Positions 1-7,185 of a stretch of 33,793 nt of DNA are shown one piece after another (the stretch's first letter is position 1; every line of letters starts with the position of its first letter). The notes beneath the pieces were generated by a model. The model searched no databases, was not told the DNA's origin, and was given only the letters and a program-made list of their open reading frames with translations. Position numbers and translations under genes: made by a program. Source of the stretch: Bifidobacterium breve (lineage in GTDB: Bacteria; Actinomycetota; Actinomycetes; Nanopelagicales; Nanopelagicaceae); NCBI GenBank assembly GCA_945860245.1, contig CAMAPO010000012.1, positions 1-33,793 of the forward strand, given 5' to 3'.

Positions 1-1410
1 AATGTTCTTCGCATTATCAACGAACCAACTGCAGCAGCGCTCGCATACGGTTTAGATAAAGCAGATACCGAACAAACAATTCTTGTCTTCGACTTAGGTG
101 GCGGAACATTTGACGTTTCACTACTTGAAATCGGCGATGGAGTTGTCGAAGTTAAGGCAACTGCTGGCGATAACCACCTCGGTGGAGATGACTGGGATCA
201 AGCACTCGTTGATTACTTAGTTCAAACATTCGGTTCTAAGAACGGAATTGATTTAACTAAAGATAAGATGGCGATGCAACGTATTCGTGAAGCTGCTGAA
301 AAAGCAAAGATCGAACTTTCATCATCACAGCAAGCATCAATTAACTTGCCATATATCACCGTCGATGCCGAGAAGAACCCACTCTTCTTAGACGAAACAA
401 TGACGCGTGCGCAATTCCAAACACTTACAGCACCACTACTTGATCGTTGCAAGAAGCCTTTCCAGCAGGTACTAAAAGATTCTGGAATCGCAATTAGCAA
501 CATTAAGAGCGTTGTTCTTGTTGGTGGATCAACTCGTATGCCAGCAGTCGTTGATTTAGTTCGCGAATTAACCGGTGGGAAAGAGCCAAATAAGGGCGTA
601 AACCCTGATGAAGTTGTGGCTGTTGGTGCATCATTGCAAGCAGGTGTTTTAAAGGGTGAAGTTAAGGACATCCTGCTTCTCGATGTAACACCGCTGACAC
701 TTGGTATTGAAACCAAGGGTGGCGTTATGACCAAGATGATCGAGCGCAATACAACAATTCCTACTAAGCGCAGCGAAATCTTTACAACCGCTGATGACAA
801 TCAGCCTGCTGTGCAGATCCAGGTCTACCAAGGTGAGCGCGAAATGGCCGCTCACAATAAGAAGCTAGGTATGTTCGAACTAACTGGACTTGCACCAGCA
901 CCACGCGGAGTTCCACAAGTTGAAGTTACCTTTGACATTGATGCAAACGGAATCGTTCACGTTGGTGCAAAGGATCTTGCAACCGGCAAAGAACAATCAG
1001 TCACAATCAGTGGCGGATCTTCTCTTTCAAAAGAAGAGATTGATCGCATGATGGCAGATGCCGAATCACACGCGGAAGAAGATAAGCAGCGTCGCGAAGA
1101 AGCAGAGATCCGCAACAACGGTGATTCACTTGTCTATCAGACTGAAAAGTTCATTGCAGATAATGCAGAAAAGTTATCTGAAGGTGATGCGGCAGAAAAG
1201 AAAGTTGAAGTTGAGGCGGCACTTGTCGAACTTAAAACTTCACTTGGTGGTGCAAACTTTGAAGCGATCAAGGCAAATACTGAAAAGGTAGCAACTCTTA
1301 GCCAAGCACTTGGCGCTGCGATGTATGCAGCAGCAGGTGCAGCTGGTGAAGGCGCACCATCTGAAGATGGTGTCGAAGATGCCGAGGTAATTGATGAGGG
1401 TACGAACTAA
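1..1410 (+). CDS. dnaK: Chaperone DnaK (Hsp70), 5'-truncated by the window edge
   Basis: Frame 1 is open from the first base and encodes the last 469 residues of DnaK. The full protein would be roughly 620-640 residues, so about 160 N-terminal residues lie upstream. Visible are the ATPase-domain motif [15 protein letters not shown] at the very start, the second phosphate-loop motif [10 protein letters not shown], and the adenosine motif [10 protein letters not shown]. The interdomain linker [13 protein letters not shown] follows, then the beta-sandwich substrate-binding domain and a charged helical lid. The C-terminus ends in an acidic tail ([15 protein letters not shown]) instead of the exact EEVD-like ending of eukaryotic Hsp70. 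DnaK is the ATP-driven cytosolic folding chaperone that works with DnaJ and GrpE, encoded immediately downstream. Its stop codon overlaps the grpE ATG by one base (TAATG). The promoter and any HspR operator lie outside the window. Confidence 0.98.
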   Translation, partial: NVLRIINEPTAAALAYGLDKADTEQTILVFDLGGGTFDVSLLEIGDGVVEVKATAGDNHLGGDDWDQALVDYLVQTFGSKNGIDLTKDKMAMQRIREAAEKAKIELSSSQQASINLPYITVDAEKNPLFLDETMTRAQFQTLTAPLLDRCKKPFQQVLKDSGIAISNIKSVVLVGGSTRMPAVVDLVRELTGGKEPNKGVNPDEVVAVGASLQAGVLKGEVKDILLLDVTPLTLGIETKGGVMTKMIERNTTIPTKRSEIFTTADDNQPAVQIQVYQGEREMAAHNKKLGMFELTGLAPAPRGVPQVEVTFDIDANGIVHVGAKDLATGKEQSVTISGGSSLSKEEIDRMMADAESHAEEDKQRREEAEIRNNGDSLVYQTEKFIADNAEKLSEGDAAEKKVEVEAALVELKTSLGGANFEAIKANTEKVATLSQALGAAMYAAAGAAGEGAPSEDGVEDAEVIDEGTN

Positions 1411-1910
1411 TGACAGACCAAACAACTTCTGAAGTTGTTGAATCTGTAGAAGAAGTAGTTGAGGCTGCCCCGGTTCAGGAAACTGATCCGGTGGCGGCTC
1501 TCACCGCTGATTTACAACGACTTCAAGCAGAGTATGCCAATTACCGAAAGCGGGTAGAACGCGATCGCGCCTTGGCACACGAACTTGCAATCGGCGCAGT
1601 ATTAACTGAGCTCCTTGCAACTTTGGATGACATTGACCGTGCCACCGAACATGGCGAATTAACTGGTGGATTTAAATCTGTTTCAGATAAAGTCATTGCG
1701 ATTACAACACGCCTTGGTTTGGAAAAGTACGGCACAGCCGGAGATGAATTTGATCCACAAATTCACGAAGCGCTGATGCACGACACCGGCATCGATGTAA
1801 AAGTTGCAACGGCGACAAAGATCTTGCAGCCAGGATATAAATTTAAAGAACGTATCCTGCGCCCTGCACGTGTTGCAGTTACTGATCCTGCTGAAGCGCC
1901 GACTGAGTAA
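1410..1910 (+). CDS. grpE: Nucleotide exchange factor GrpE
   Basis: This 166-residue protein has the GrpE layout. An acidic, disordered N-terminus is followed by a long helix (LQRLQAEYANYRKRVERDR, residues about 36-54), and then the beta-wing region ending in LQPGYKFKERILRPARVAV, a typical GrpE C-terminal signature. GrpE dimers accelerate ADP release from DnaK. The gene starts inside the dnaK stop codon (TAATG), so translation is probably coupled. dnaJ follows after 7 nt. The product is somewhat shorter than E. coli GrpE, mainly in the N-terminal tail. Identification is firm from motifs and context. Confidence 0.97.
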   Translation: MTDQTTSEVVESVEEVVEAAPVQETDPVAALTADLQRLQAEYANYRKRVERDRALAHELAIGAVLTELLATLDDIDRATEHGELTGGFKSVSDKVIAITTRLGLEKYGTAGDEFDPQIHEALMHDTGIDVKVATATKILQPGYKFKERILRPARVAVTDPAEAPTE

Positions 1911-1917
1911 TTAACCA

Positions 1918-2841
1918 ATGGCCGCTAAAGATTTATACGAAAAGGATTTCTACAAGATCCTCGGGCTTGGCAAATCTGCCAGCAGCGATGAGATCAAAAA
2001 GAAATACCGCTCTTTAGCGCGCGAGCTGCATCCCGATAAAACAAAGGGTGATGCCGCAATGGAAGAAAAGTTTAAAGCGGTCTCTGAGGCTTATGACATC
2101 TTGTCTGATGGCAAAAAACGCGCTGAATATGATCAAGCGCGCGATATGTTCGTACGCGGTGGAATGCGCGCACCACAAGGAGGACAGAATTTTCAAGGTG
2201 GGGATTTTTCTGACATCTTTAGTGGTGGCAATCCGCAAGATATCTTTGCAAATTTATTTGGTGGTGGTGGACGTCGTGGCCCACGTAAAGGACAAGATTT
2301 ACAAACTGAGGCGGCAATCTCCTTTAAAGAAGCGGCTTTTGGCACCACTTTAGAACTTCGTTTATCTGCCGATGGCGGGCCGTCACAAAATATTTCAGCG
2401 CGCGTGCCTGCAGGAGTAAATGATGGCGCAAAGATCCGCGTAAAAGGTAAAGGCGGAAGCGGTGAAGCTGGCCCCGGCGATTTATTTATTTTGTTGCACG
2501 TTAAACCACATGCAATTTTTTCGCGTAAAGGCGAAAACATTGCAATCACTGTGCCGGTTACCTTTACCGAGGCCGCACTGGGCGCTGATATAAAAGTTCC
2601 AACTTTAACAGGCGAAGAAGTAACGCTTCGCTTATCACCTGGCACATCAAATGGTCGCGTGCTCCGCGTTAAAGGCCGCGGCATCGCAAAGGGTGCAACC
2701 ACTGGAGATTTACTTGTAACCGTTGAAGTACAAGTTCCACAGAATTTACCAAGTGAAGCAATTGAGGCGCTGCAGAAATATGCTGAAGCAACATCTGAAA
2801 TCGATGTGCGCAGTGAGTTAAAGAATAAGGCGGAGCTATGA
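1918..2841 (+). CDS. dnaJ: DnaJ-family co-chaperone lacking the zinc-finger domain
   Basis: The 307-residue protein starts with a J-domain (residues about 10-73) containing the HPD motif at residues 38-40, which stimulates DnaK ATPase activity. A Gly/Phe-rich linker follows (about 75-125; FSDIFSGG, NLFGGGGRRG), then two C-terminal beta-sandwich client-binding domains. The protein contains no cysteine at all, so the four CxxCxGxG zinc repeats of canonical DnaJ are absent. It therefore has the class B (CbpA-like) architecture, and its length fits this. In well-known actinobacteria the DnaJ encoded with HspR (DnaJ1) carries the zinc finger, so this is unusual. The start is 7 nt after the grpE stop and has no obvious Shine-Dalgarno, suggesting coupled translation. 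The stop overlaps the hspR ATG (ATGA). Confidence 0.95.
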   Translation: MAAKDLYEKDFYKILGLGKSASSDEIKKKYRSLARELHPDKTKGDAAMEEKFKAVSEAYDILSDGKKRAEYDQARDMFVRGGMRAPQGGQNFQGGDFSDIFSGGNPQDIFANLFGGGGRRGPRKGQDLQTEAAISFKEAAFGTTLELRLSADGGPSQNISARVPAGVNDGAKIRVKGKGGSGEAGPGDLFILLHVKPHAIFSRKGENIAITVPVTFTEAALGADIKVPTLTGEEVTLRLSPGTSNGRVLRVKGRGIAKGATTGDLLVTVEVQVPQNLPSEAIEALQKYAEATSEIDVRSELKNKAEL

Positions 2842-3227
2842 GCAACAACGCTCAAGATAATAAAACCCCAGATGACGATGCCGGGTTGTATGTAATTTCA
2901 GTAGCCGCCGAACTTTCTGGGCTGCATCCGCAAACGCTGCGTCAATATGATCGCTTAGGCTTAGTCTCACCCAACCGCACAGTTGGTCGCAATCGCCGTT
3001 ACTCGCTGCGCGACATTGCATCGCTGCGCATGGTTGGGCGTTTAGTCGGTGAAGGAATTAACCACGCAGGCATTAAAAGAATTATCGAACTCGAATCAGC
3101 AATGGCAAATATGGCGATCGAAGTTGCGCAATTGCGCATAGAAGTAGATGCGCTGCTTAAAGAGAACCCGCCAAAAGCACTAGTTACACGCCGCAAAAGC
3201 GAAGTTATTATCTACAAAGAAGATTAG
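2838..3227 (+). CDS. hspR: Heat-shock repressor HspR (MerR family)
   Basis: This 129-residue protein has an N-terminal MerR-type winged helix-turn-helix, including LYVISVAAELSGLHPQTLRQ and the wing segment GRNRRYSLRDI. A short coiled segment rich in Glu and Ile follows (about residues 75-110), and the tail is basic. HspR represses the dnaK operon in actinobacteria by binding HAIR inverted repeats and uses DnaK as co-repressor. As the last gene of dnaK-grpE-dnaJ-hspR it is autoregulated in known systems. The ATG overlaps the dnaJ stop (ATGA). Its stop codon overlaps the stop of the convergent DUF1501 gene (positions 3224-3227), so no intrinsic terminator fits between them. Confidence 0.95.
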   Translation: MSNNAQDNKTPDDDAGLYVISVAAELSGLHPQTLRQYDRLGLVSPNRTVGRNRRYSLRDIASLRMVGRLVGEGINHAGIKRIIELESAMANMAIEVAQLRIEVDALLKENPPKALVTRRKSEVIIYKED

Positions 3228-4498
3228 ACCGGCTTAATCGCCTTTATTCTGCCGCTCCATTTACCCAAAACCTTTTCAGCCGGAGTTAAAAGAACTCCTT
3301 CAAGCACTGTTGAGTAAATATCTCGGAAATCTGTTGTCACAGGTAAATCACCATCAATTAACTTAGTCAGCGATGGTTGGTCACCATAGAAACCGCCATT
3401 TACTCGATCTCCAATTAAGAAGACTGGTCCAGCTGTTCCGTGATCAGTACCTTCAGAACCATTGCCTTTTACACGTCGGCCAAACTCGCTGTAGACCAGA
3501 ATGGTAATATCTTTAGATCGCCCCGATGCTTTCATTTGACTCAGGAACTTTGTGATACTTGTTGAAACAGTTCCAAGCAGCGCTGCTTGAGCATTAGCTT
3601 CATTGGCGTGAGTATCAAAACCACCAAGTGAAACAGACCAGACTTTTGTAGGCGCACCAGCAGCAATTAACTTTCCAACAACATTTAATTGTTGAGTTAA
3701 GTTCGAATCTCCACCAGCATTGCCGCCACCAACAGTAGGTAAGTCATCTGACATCTGTGTGGCTTGAGATAAAATTGGTGTGATATTTCCGGAGATACTA
3801 AATAAATTGCGCATTGATAAAGCCGCTGCCGCCATCAACTTATTATCTGCTTTTGAAGGTTGAGATAAGCGATCACAAGCTTGTGCGTAAATACCAGAAG
3901 GAATTACTAGCCCACCTAAAGGAAGAGCAGATCCACTATTTTTTGCACCAACTAATAAAGGTGGAAGAACTGAACCCAAACTTATCGAAGTCATTGGATC
4001 TATTTTCTGGGTATCTAGCCATCGCCCCAACCAACCAGTACTTAGATGGGTTTTAGGAGATCCGGTCTGCCAGATAGCCATTGAAGAGAAGTGAGAACGA
4101 TCTGGCTCTGGATAACCAACGCCACGGACTATCGCTACTTTCTTCTCATCCCAAAGGGTTTTAATTCCTGTCATTGCCGGATTTAAAGCCAACCCATCTG
4201 AAAGTGGAAGTAACGTTTCAGCTTTGTAAGTTAAATCAGGGCGCGCTGCGTAATACGCAGGATCCTTATAAGGAATTACAGTATTTAAACCATCGTTTCC
4301 ACCATATAAAGTCACCACAACTAATATCGGAGTACCAAGCGGAAGTGGACGAGTGATTGCTGCCTCTGCAATATCGTTCATTGAAAGAACGGTGGCGGCT
4401 GTTGCTGCCGTTGCAGCACCTGAGAACTTTAAGAATTGCCGCCTGGTGTACTTGGACATTCCAAGTTGTTCAGCAGACATAGTTGGAATTTCGTTCAT
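3224..4498 (-). CDS. DUF1501 family protein with twin-arginine signal
   Basis: The 424-residue protein begins with a Tat signal: SKYTRRQFLKFSG places the twin arginines at residues 19-20, followed by an alanine-rich hydrophobic stretch ending near AEAA. The mature part has DUF1501 features: VVVTLYGGNDGLNTVIPY near its start, RGVGYPEPDRSHFSSMAIWQTG, and the C-terminal block VYSEFGRRVKGNGSEGTDHGTAGPVFLIG. DUF1501 proteins are related to the alkaline-phosphatase/sulfatase fold, but their substrate is generally unknown. The gene overlaps the upstream DUF1800 gene by ATGA, forming a two-gene operon. This pairing recurs in many bacteria. Export in folded form by Tat is inferred. A catalytic role cannot be assigned from sequence. 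Confidence 0.93.
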   Translation of the reverse strand: MNEIPTMSAEQLGMSKYTRRQFLKFSGAATAATAATVLSMNDIAEAAITRPLPLGTPILVVVTLYGGNDGLNTVIPYKDPAYYAARPDLTYKAETLLPLSDGLALNPAMTGIKTLWDEKKVAIVRGVGYPEPDRSHFSSMAIWQTGSPKTHLSTGWLGRWLDTQKIDPMTSISLGSVLPPLLVGAKNSGSALPLGGLVIPSGIYAQACDRLSQPSKADNKLMAAAALSMRNLFSISGNITPILSQATQMSDDLPTVGGGNAGGDSNLTQQLNVVGKLIAAGAPTKVWSVSLGGFDTHANEANAQAALLGTVSTSITKFLSQMKASGRSKDITILVYSEFGRRVKGNGSEGTDHGTAGPVFLIGDRVNGGFYGDQPSLTKLIDGDLPVTTDFRDIYSTVLEGVLLTPAEKVLGKWSGRIKAIKPV

Positions 4499-5787
4499 TG
4501 GCTCACCACATATTCTGGGCTACAAATTGCAAGGGAAACTAAACGAGGAAGGGTTTTTTGTAAATCGCCAAGGGCCGCTGAAGTTCGCGCGGTCCATTCC
4601 GGAACTGCTAATAAATCAGCCAAGTAAGCAACTCTCTTCTCTGGTGCGATTGCTTCGATCGCAGAAAGATCAGCCTGCTTAACTAACCAATCCGCGAAAG
4701 AGATTCTAAATTGCGCACTTGCTGAGCTAAGCCAAGCTTCATCAGTAGGCCAACCACCAACGTTTGGCGGTGAAAACGGAATTTGAGCTAACTTATCCAG
4801 GTAGCCATTTAACTTTGCAAAGGAATTCAATTTAGAAGGTGTTAATTCAAGTGCTTTACACACAGCAACAAACCATTCAACCGGTGCCTTAACAATTGAA
4901 TACTTCGCGTTAGTTAAATCCTTACCGTTCAATAGCGTGGTTAACCCTTGTTGTATATCTTTACCTGCGAGAGCCGAAATTAAAGGATGATCTTTCGGCA
5001 TCGCTTCTGTACTTGAGATAAAGCGGTACCAGATTCGTTCTGCTAAAAAGCGTGGGCAATCTGCTTGATCCACAAGATGGTTTATTGCTTCAGGCCCACT
5101 CATTGTCGCGGTTTTACCCAAAATAGATACTGCGCCAGTATCGCGGCGCTTCTGATTTAAAGTTACAACACCTGTACTTCGAGGTACTTGATAGCCAGTT
5201 AAAGCGCGCGCAAGTTCTTTGACATCTTTTTCGGTGTATCGATTAACACCTAAAACAAATAGCTCCATTACTTCGCGCGCCAAATTTTCATTAGGTGCTT
5301 TTAAAGTGTTTTCATTTCCGTCTAACCAAACCTGCAACGCACCATCTACCAGCATCGCCTGTGATAAATCCTTGAAGTTGCCTAGCGCATGCTTTCTAAA
5401 AGTTTGATTTTGTGTCAGCATAGGAAGTGCATAATTAACTTTGCCTATAGAAGTTGCCCAATGTCCATGCCAGAACCAGACCATTCGCTCTTGCAGAGGT
5501 TTATTTGTCAAAACCATTTGGTCTAACCACCAAATAGTTAGCTCTTTTTTTTGTGCACCAAGCGCTTGTGAAAATTGGGCCGAGTCTGCACTTTTTGGGG
5601 CGGGGCGCGGACCCAGGTCAGCAAAGACTGGTTCTTGCGGAGCCCCTGAATCAATCGCAGGCGCGTTAAGCAGTGACTTTTTATATGTTGCAGCTCCCGA
5701 TTTTAAAGCGGCGGCAAATTCTCCGGGACGTGGGCCGAAGGCAAAGCGATTAATTAGCCTTGATATTTCTAGCCGTTTTGCATCCAT
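4495..5787 (-). CDS. DUF1800 family protein without signal peptide
   Basis: The 430-residue protein matches DUF1800 by several blocks: an N-terminal LINRFAFGPRPGE, then LQERMVWFWHGHWATS (about residues 101-116), NENLAREVMELFVLGV, YTEKDVKELARALTGYQ, and a C-terminal SPPNVGGWPTDEAWLS. No enzymatic activity is established for the family. The start is well fixed: an in-frame TAG lies three codons upstream of the ATG, inside the predicted -10 element. No signal peptide is present, although the co-transcribed DUF1501 partner has a Tat signal. Stop and start of the two genes overlap (ATGA). The protein is probably a partner of the DUF1501 product, either cytosolic or exported with it. Confidence 0.92.
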   Translation of the reverse strand: MDAKRLEISRLINRFAFGPRPGEFAAALKSGAATYKKSLLNAPAIDSGAPQEPVFADLGPRPAPKSADSAQFSQALGAQKKELTIWWLDQMVLTNKPLQERMVWFWHGHWATSIGKVNYALPMLTQNQTFRKHALGNFKDLSQAMLVDGALQVWLDGNENTLKAPNENLAREVMELFVLGVNRYTEKDVKELARALTGYQVPRSTGVVTLNQKRRDTGAVSILGKTATMSGPEAINHLVDQADCPRFLAERIWYRFISSTEAMPKDHPLISALAGKDIQQGLTTLLNGKDLTNAKYSIVKAPVEWFVAVCKALELTPSKLNSFAKLNGYLDKLAQIPFSPPNVGGWPTDEAWLSSASAQFRISFADWLVKQADLSAIEAIAPEKRVAYLADLLAVPEWTARTSAALGDLQKTLPRLVSLAICSPEYVVSQ

Positions 5788-5793
5788 ACGAGA

Positions 5794-5799
5794 ACGCTA
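5794..5799 (-). promoter_or_regulatory. -10 element of the DUF1800-DUF1501 operon (leaderless)
   Basis: Read on the minus strand this is TAGCGT, matching TANNNT, with exactly 6 nt between it and the ATG at 5787. Transcription would start at or next to the start codon. The same geometry occurs at several other starts in this window. No convincing -35 element is visible. Confidence 0.6.
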
Positions 5800-5819
5800 G
5801 GGTAGTTAGGTTAACAATG

Positions 5820-5825
5820 TAAGGT
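5820..5825 (+). promoter_or_regulatory. -10 element of pyrE (leaderless)
   Basis: TAAGGT lies 6 nt before the pyrE ATG at 5832, with no Shine-Dalgarno between, so the mRNA is probably leaderless. It is divergent from the DUF1800 promoter 20 bases away, so the two share a very compact control region. Confidence 0.62.
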
Positions 5826-5831
5826 TATGTT

Positions 5832-6365
5832 ATGAACTCACACGAACTTCTCCGAGAAGAGATAATAAATAAAGCTGTTGTTCACGGAAAAGTCATTCTC
5901 TCTTCTGGAAAAGAAGCCGATTATTACGTTGATCTGCGCCGTGTAACCCTTGATCACATCGCGGCACCGCTAGTCGGCGAAGTTATGTTGGAGTTAACAA
6001 AAGATTTAGAGTACGAAGCAGTCGGTGGGCTAACACTTGGCGCAGACCCAGTTGCGACAGCGATGATGCATGTTGCAGCGCGCAACGGTAAAGCCATTGA
6101 TTCTTTTGTAGTTCGCAAAGCCGAGAAAGCCCACGGGCTGCAACGTCGCATCGAAGGACCAGATGTTGTTGGCAAGCGCGTCTTAGCAGTTGAAGATACT
6201 TCAACAACAGGTGGATCCGTTTTAGCTGCAGTTGAAGCGTTGAAAGAAGCAGGCGCAATCGTGGTCGGCGTTGCAGTAATTGTGGAACGCGGTGCCAAGC
6301 AAGCGATCATTGATGCAGGTTACGAATACCGCGCAGCCTTTCAACCAGCAGATTTAGGGCTGTAG
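5832..6365 (+). CDS. pyrE: Orotate phosphoribosyltransferase
   Basis: The 177-residue protein transfers a phosphoribosyl group from PRPP to orotate to give OMP in de novo pyrimidine synthesis. The PRPP-binding motif VLAVEDTSTTGGS is at residues 117-129. Other family features are SSGKEADYYVDLR (residues 24-36, with the catalytic-site lysine region), GGLTLGADPVA (65-75) and FVVRK with the following AHGLQRRIEG loop (about 92-109). The length is normal for the short actinobacterial form. The gene is monocistronic here, divergent from DUF1800, and its stop lies 3 nt from the stop of the convergent DedA gene. The start is supported by the leaderless -10 element just upstream. Confidence 0.97.
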   Translation: MNSHELLREEIINKAVVHGKVILSSGKEADYYVDLRRVTLDHIAAPLVGEVMLELTKDLEYEAVGGLTLGADPVATAMMHVAARNGKAIDSFVVRKAEKAHGLQRRIEGPDVVGKRVLAVEDTSTTGGSVLAAVEALKEAGAIVVGVAVIVERGAKQAIIDAGYEYRAAFQPADLGL

Positions 6366-6368
6366 CTT

Positions 6369-7019
6369 TTAACTCAAGTGGCGCTTAGTGCGCCATTCGC
6401 GCAGTATTTCAAGTGCAACCGGCAAGACGCTTACCAAAACAATTAGCCCCACCACCGGCAACAAATATTTATCAACACTGCCTTCGAGTTTTTCACCTAA
6501 GTAATAACCGGCGATGATTATGCCGTCGGTCCAAAGCACCGCACCAACGCAATTCCAGAAGAAAAATTTCTTAGCAGGCATTCCAATAATTCCGCACATC
6601 GGATTTATCAAAGTGCGCACAAAAGGAATGAAGCGCGCCAGCACCAAAGCTTTGCCTGTGCCATATTTATTAAGCCACTTTTCAGTCGCCTTTACCTTCT
6701 TCTGATTGAAGATGCGCCCATCAGGGCGATCAAAAAGTTTGACTCCAAATTTCGCGCCTATCAAGTGCCCAGTCTGCGATCCAATGATTGCAACTAGCGG
6801 CGCACCGATAAGCAAAGCCGCGATATCGATCTGCACGCCGTCAAAAATCTTTGCCGCTGCCCCAGATGCGCCGACGCCGGCGAGAAAAAGGAGCGAGTCG
6901 CCTGGGAAGAAGAGCCCAATAAGCAGCCCAGTCTCCATAAATATGATCGCCAGGATTCCGACAAGTCCAAGGGTGGAGATGATGGAATGGGCATCGAAGA
7001 GGTTGACCGAGGTATTCAT
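6369..7019 (-). CDS. DedA-family membrane protein (SNARE-associated/VTT domain)
   Basis: The 216-residue polytopic membrane protein has the DedA pattern. An N-terminal hydrophobic helix leads into the re-entrant loop ETGLLIGLFFPGDSLLFLAG (about residues 29-48). A second amphipathic re-entrant region contains the conserved arginine-containing RFIPFVRTLINPMCGI (about 123-138). Two or more C-terminal membrane helices and a short basic tail follow. Members of this family are implicated in membrane lipid (undecaprenyl phosphate or phospholipid) scrambling, but the substrate of this one cannot be told from sequence. It is monocistronic and convergent with pyrE. The start at 7019 is supported by a TANNNT element 7 nt upstream. 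Confidence 0.92.
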   Translation of the reverse strand: MNTSVNLFDAHSIISTLGLVGILAIIFMETGLLIGLFFPGDSLLFLAGVGASGAAAKIFDGVQIDIAALLIGAPLVAIIGSQTGHLIGAKFGVKLFDRPDGRIFNQKKVKATEKWLNKYGTGKALVLARFIPFVRTLINPMCGIIGMPAKKFFFWNCVGAVLWTDGIIIAGYYLGEKLEGSVDKYLLPVVGLIVLVSVLPVALEILREWRTKRHLS

Positions 7020-7026
7020 TACGGCA

Positions 7027-7032
7027 AGGTTA
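7027..7032 (-). promoter_or_regulatory. -10 element of the DedA gene (probably leaderless)
   Basis: Read on the minus strand this is TAACCT (TANNNT). It lies 7 nt upstream of the ATG at 7019, one base longer than the 6-nt spacing at the other leaderless starts, and there is no Shine-Dalgarno in between. Confidence 0.45.
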
Positions 7033-7094
7033 GCCGACCAGCCAGATGAGCCCCAGCGTAAATTTTTATATATAAAAGGTATATGCCTCTATTT

Positions 7095-7125
7095 TTGGTA
7101 TTTCGGGGCGGGTTATGCGTAAACT
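7095..7125 (+). promoter_or_regulatory. Candidate hppA promoter
   Basis: A TTGGTA (7095-7100) and a TAAACT (7120-7125) are separated by 19 bases, a plausible though long-spaced -35/-10 pair. Transcription would start near 7132 and give a leader of about 54 nt containing a stem-loop and a strong ribosome binding site, unlike the leaderless neighbours. Confidence 0.4.
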
Positions 7126-7137
7126 CACGCCATCTCC

Positions 7138-7159
7138 GCGTCTGCACTAGAAAAGACGC
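7138..7159 (+). promoter_or_regulatory. Stem-loop in the hppA 5' leader
   Basis: GCGTCT (7138-7143) and AGACGC (7154-7159) form a perfect 6-bp stem around a 10-nt loop. It ends 14 nt before the Shine-Dalgarno sequence. No U-run follows, so it is not an intrinsic terminator. It could influence mRNA stability or translation, but it may also be chance. Confidence 0.35.
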
Positions 7160-7173
7160 CCTGAATCTCCAAC

Positions 7174-7180
7174 GGAGGAG
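7174..7180 (+). promoter_or_regulatory. Strong ribosome binding site of hppA
   Basis: GGAGGAG lies 5 nt upstream of the ATG at 7186. It is the strongest Shine-Dalgarno in the window and fixes the hppA start. Confidence 0.85.
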
Positions 7181-7185
7181 AACCA

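Noticed and set aside
2193..2855. 220-residue open frame antisense to dnaJ
   Set aside because: It mirrors the dnaJ coding frame, has a Ser/Pro/Lys-rich composition typical of shadow frames, and no promoter or ribosome site.
6372..6378. ACTCAAG, one half of a HAIR (HspR) operator
   Set aside because: No partner CTTGAGT at the right spacing; it lies in the end of the DedA coding region.
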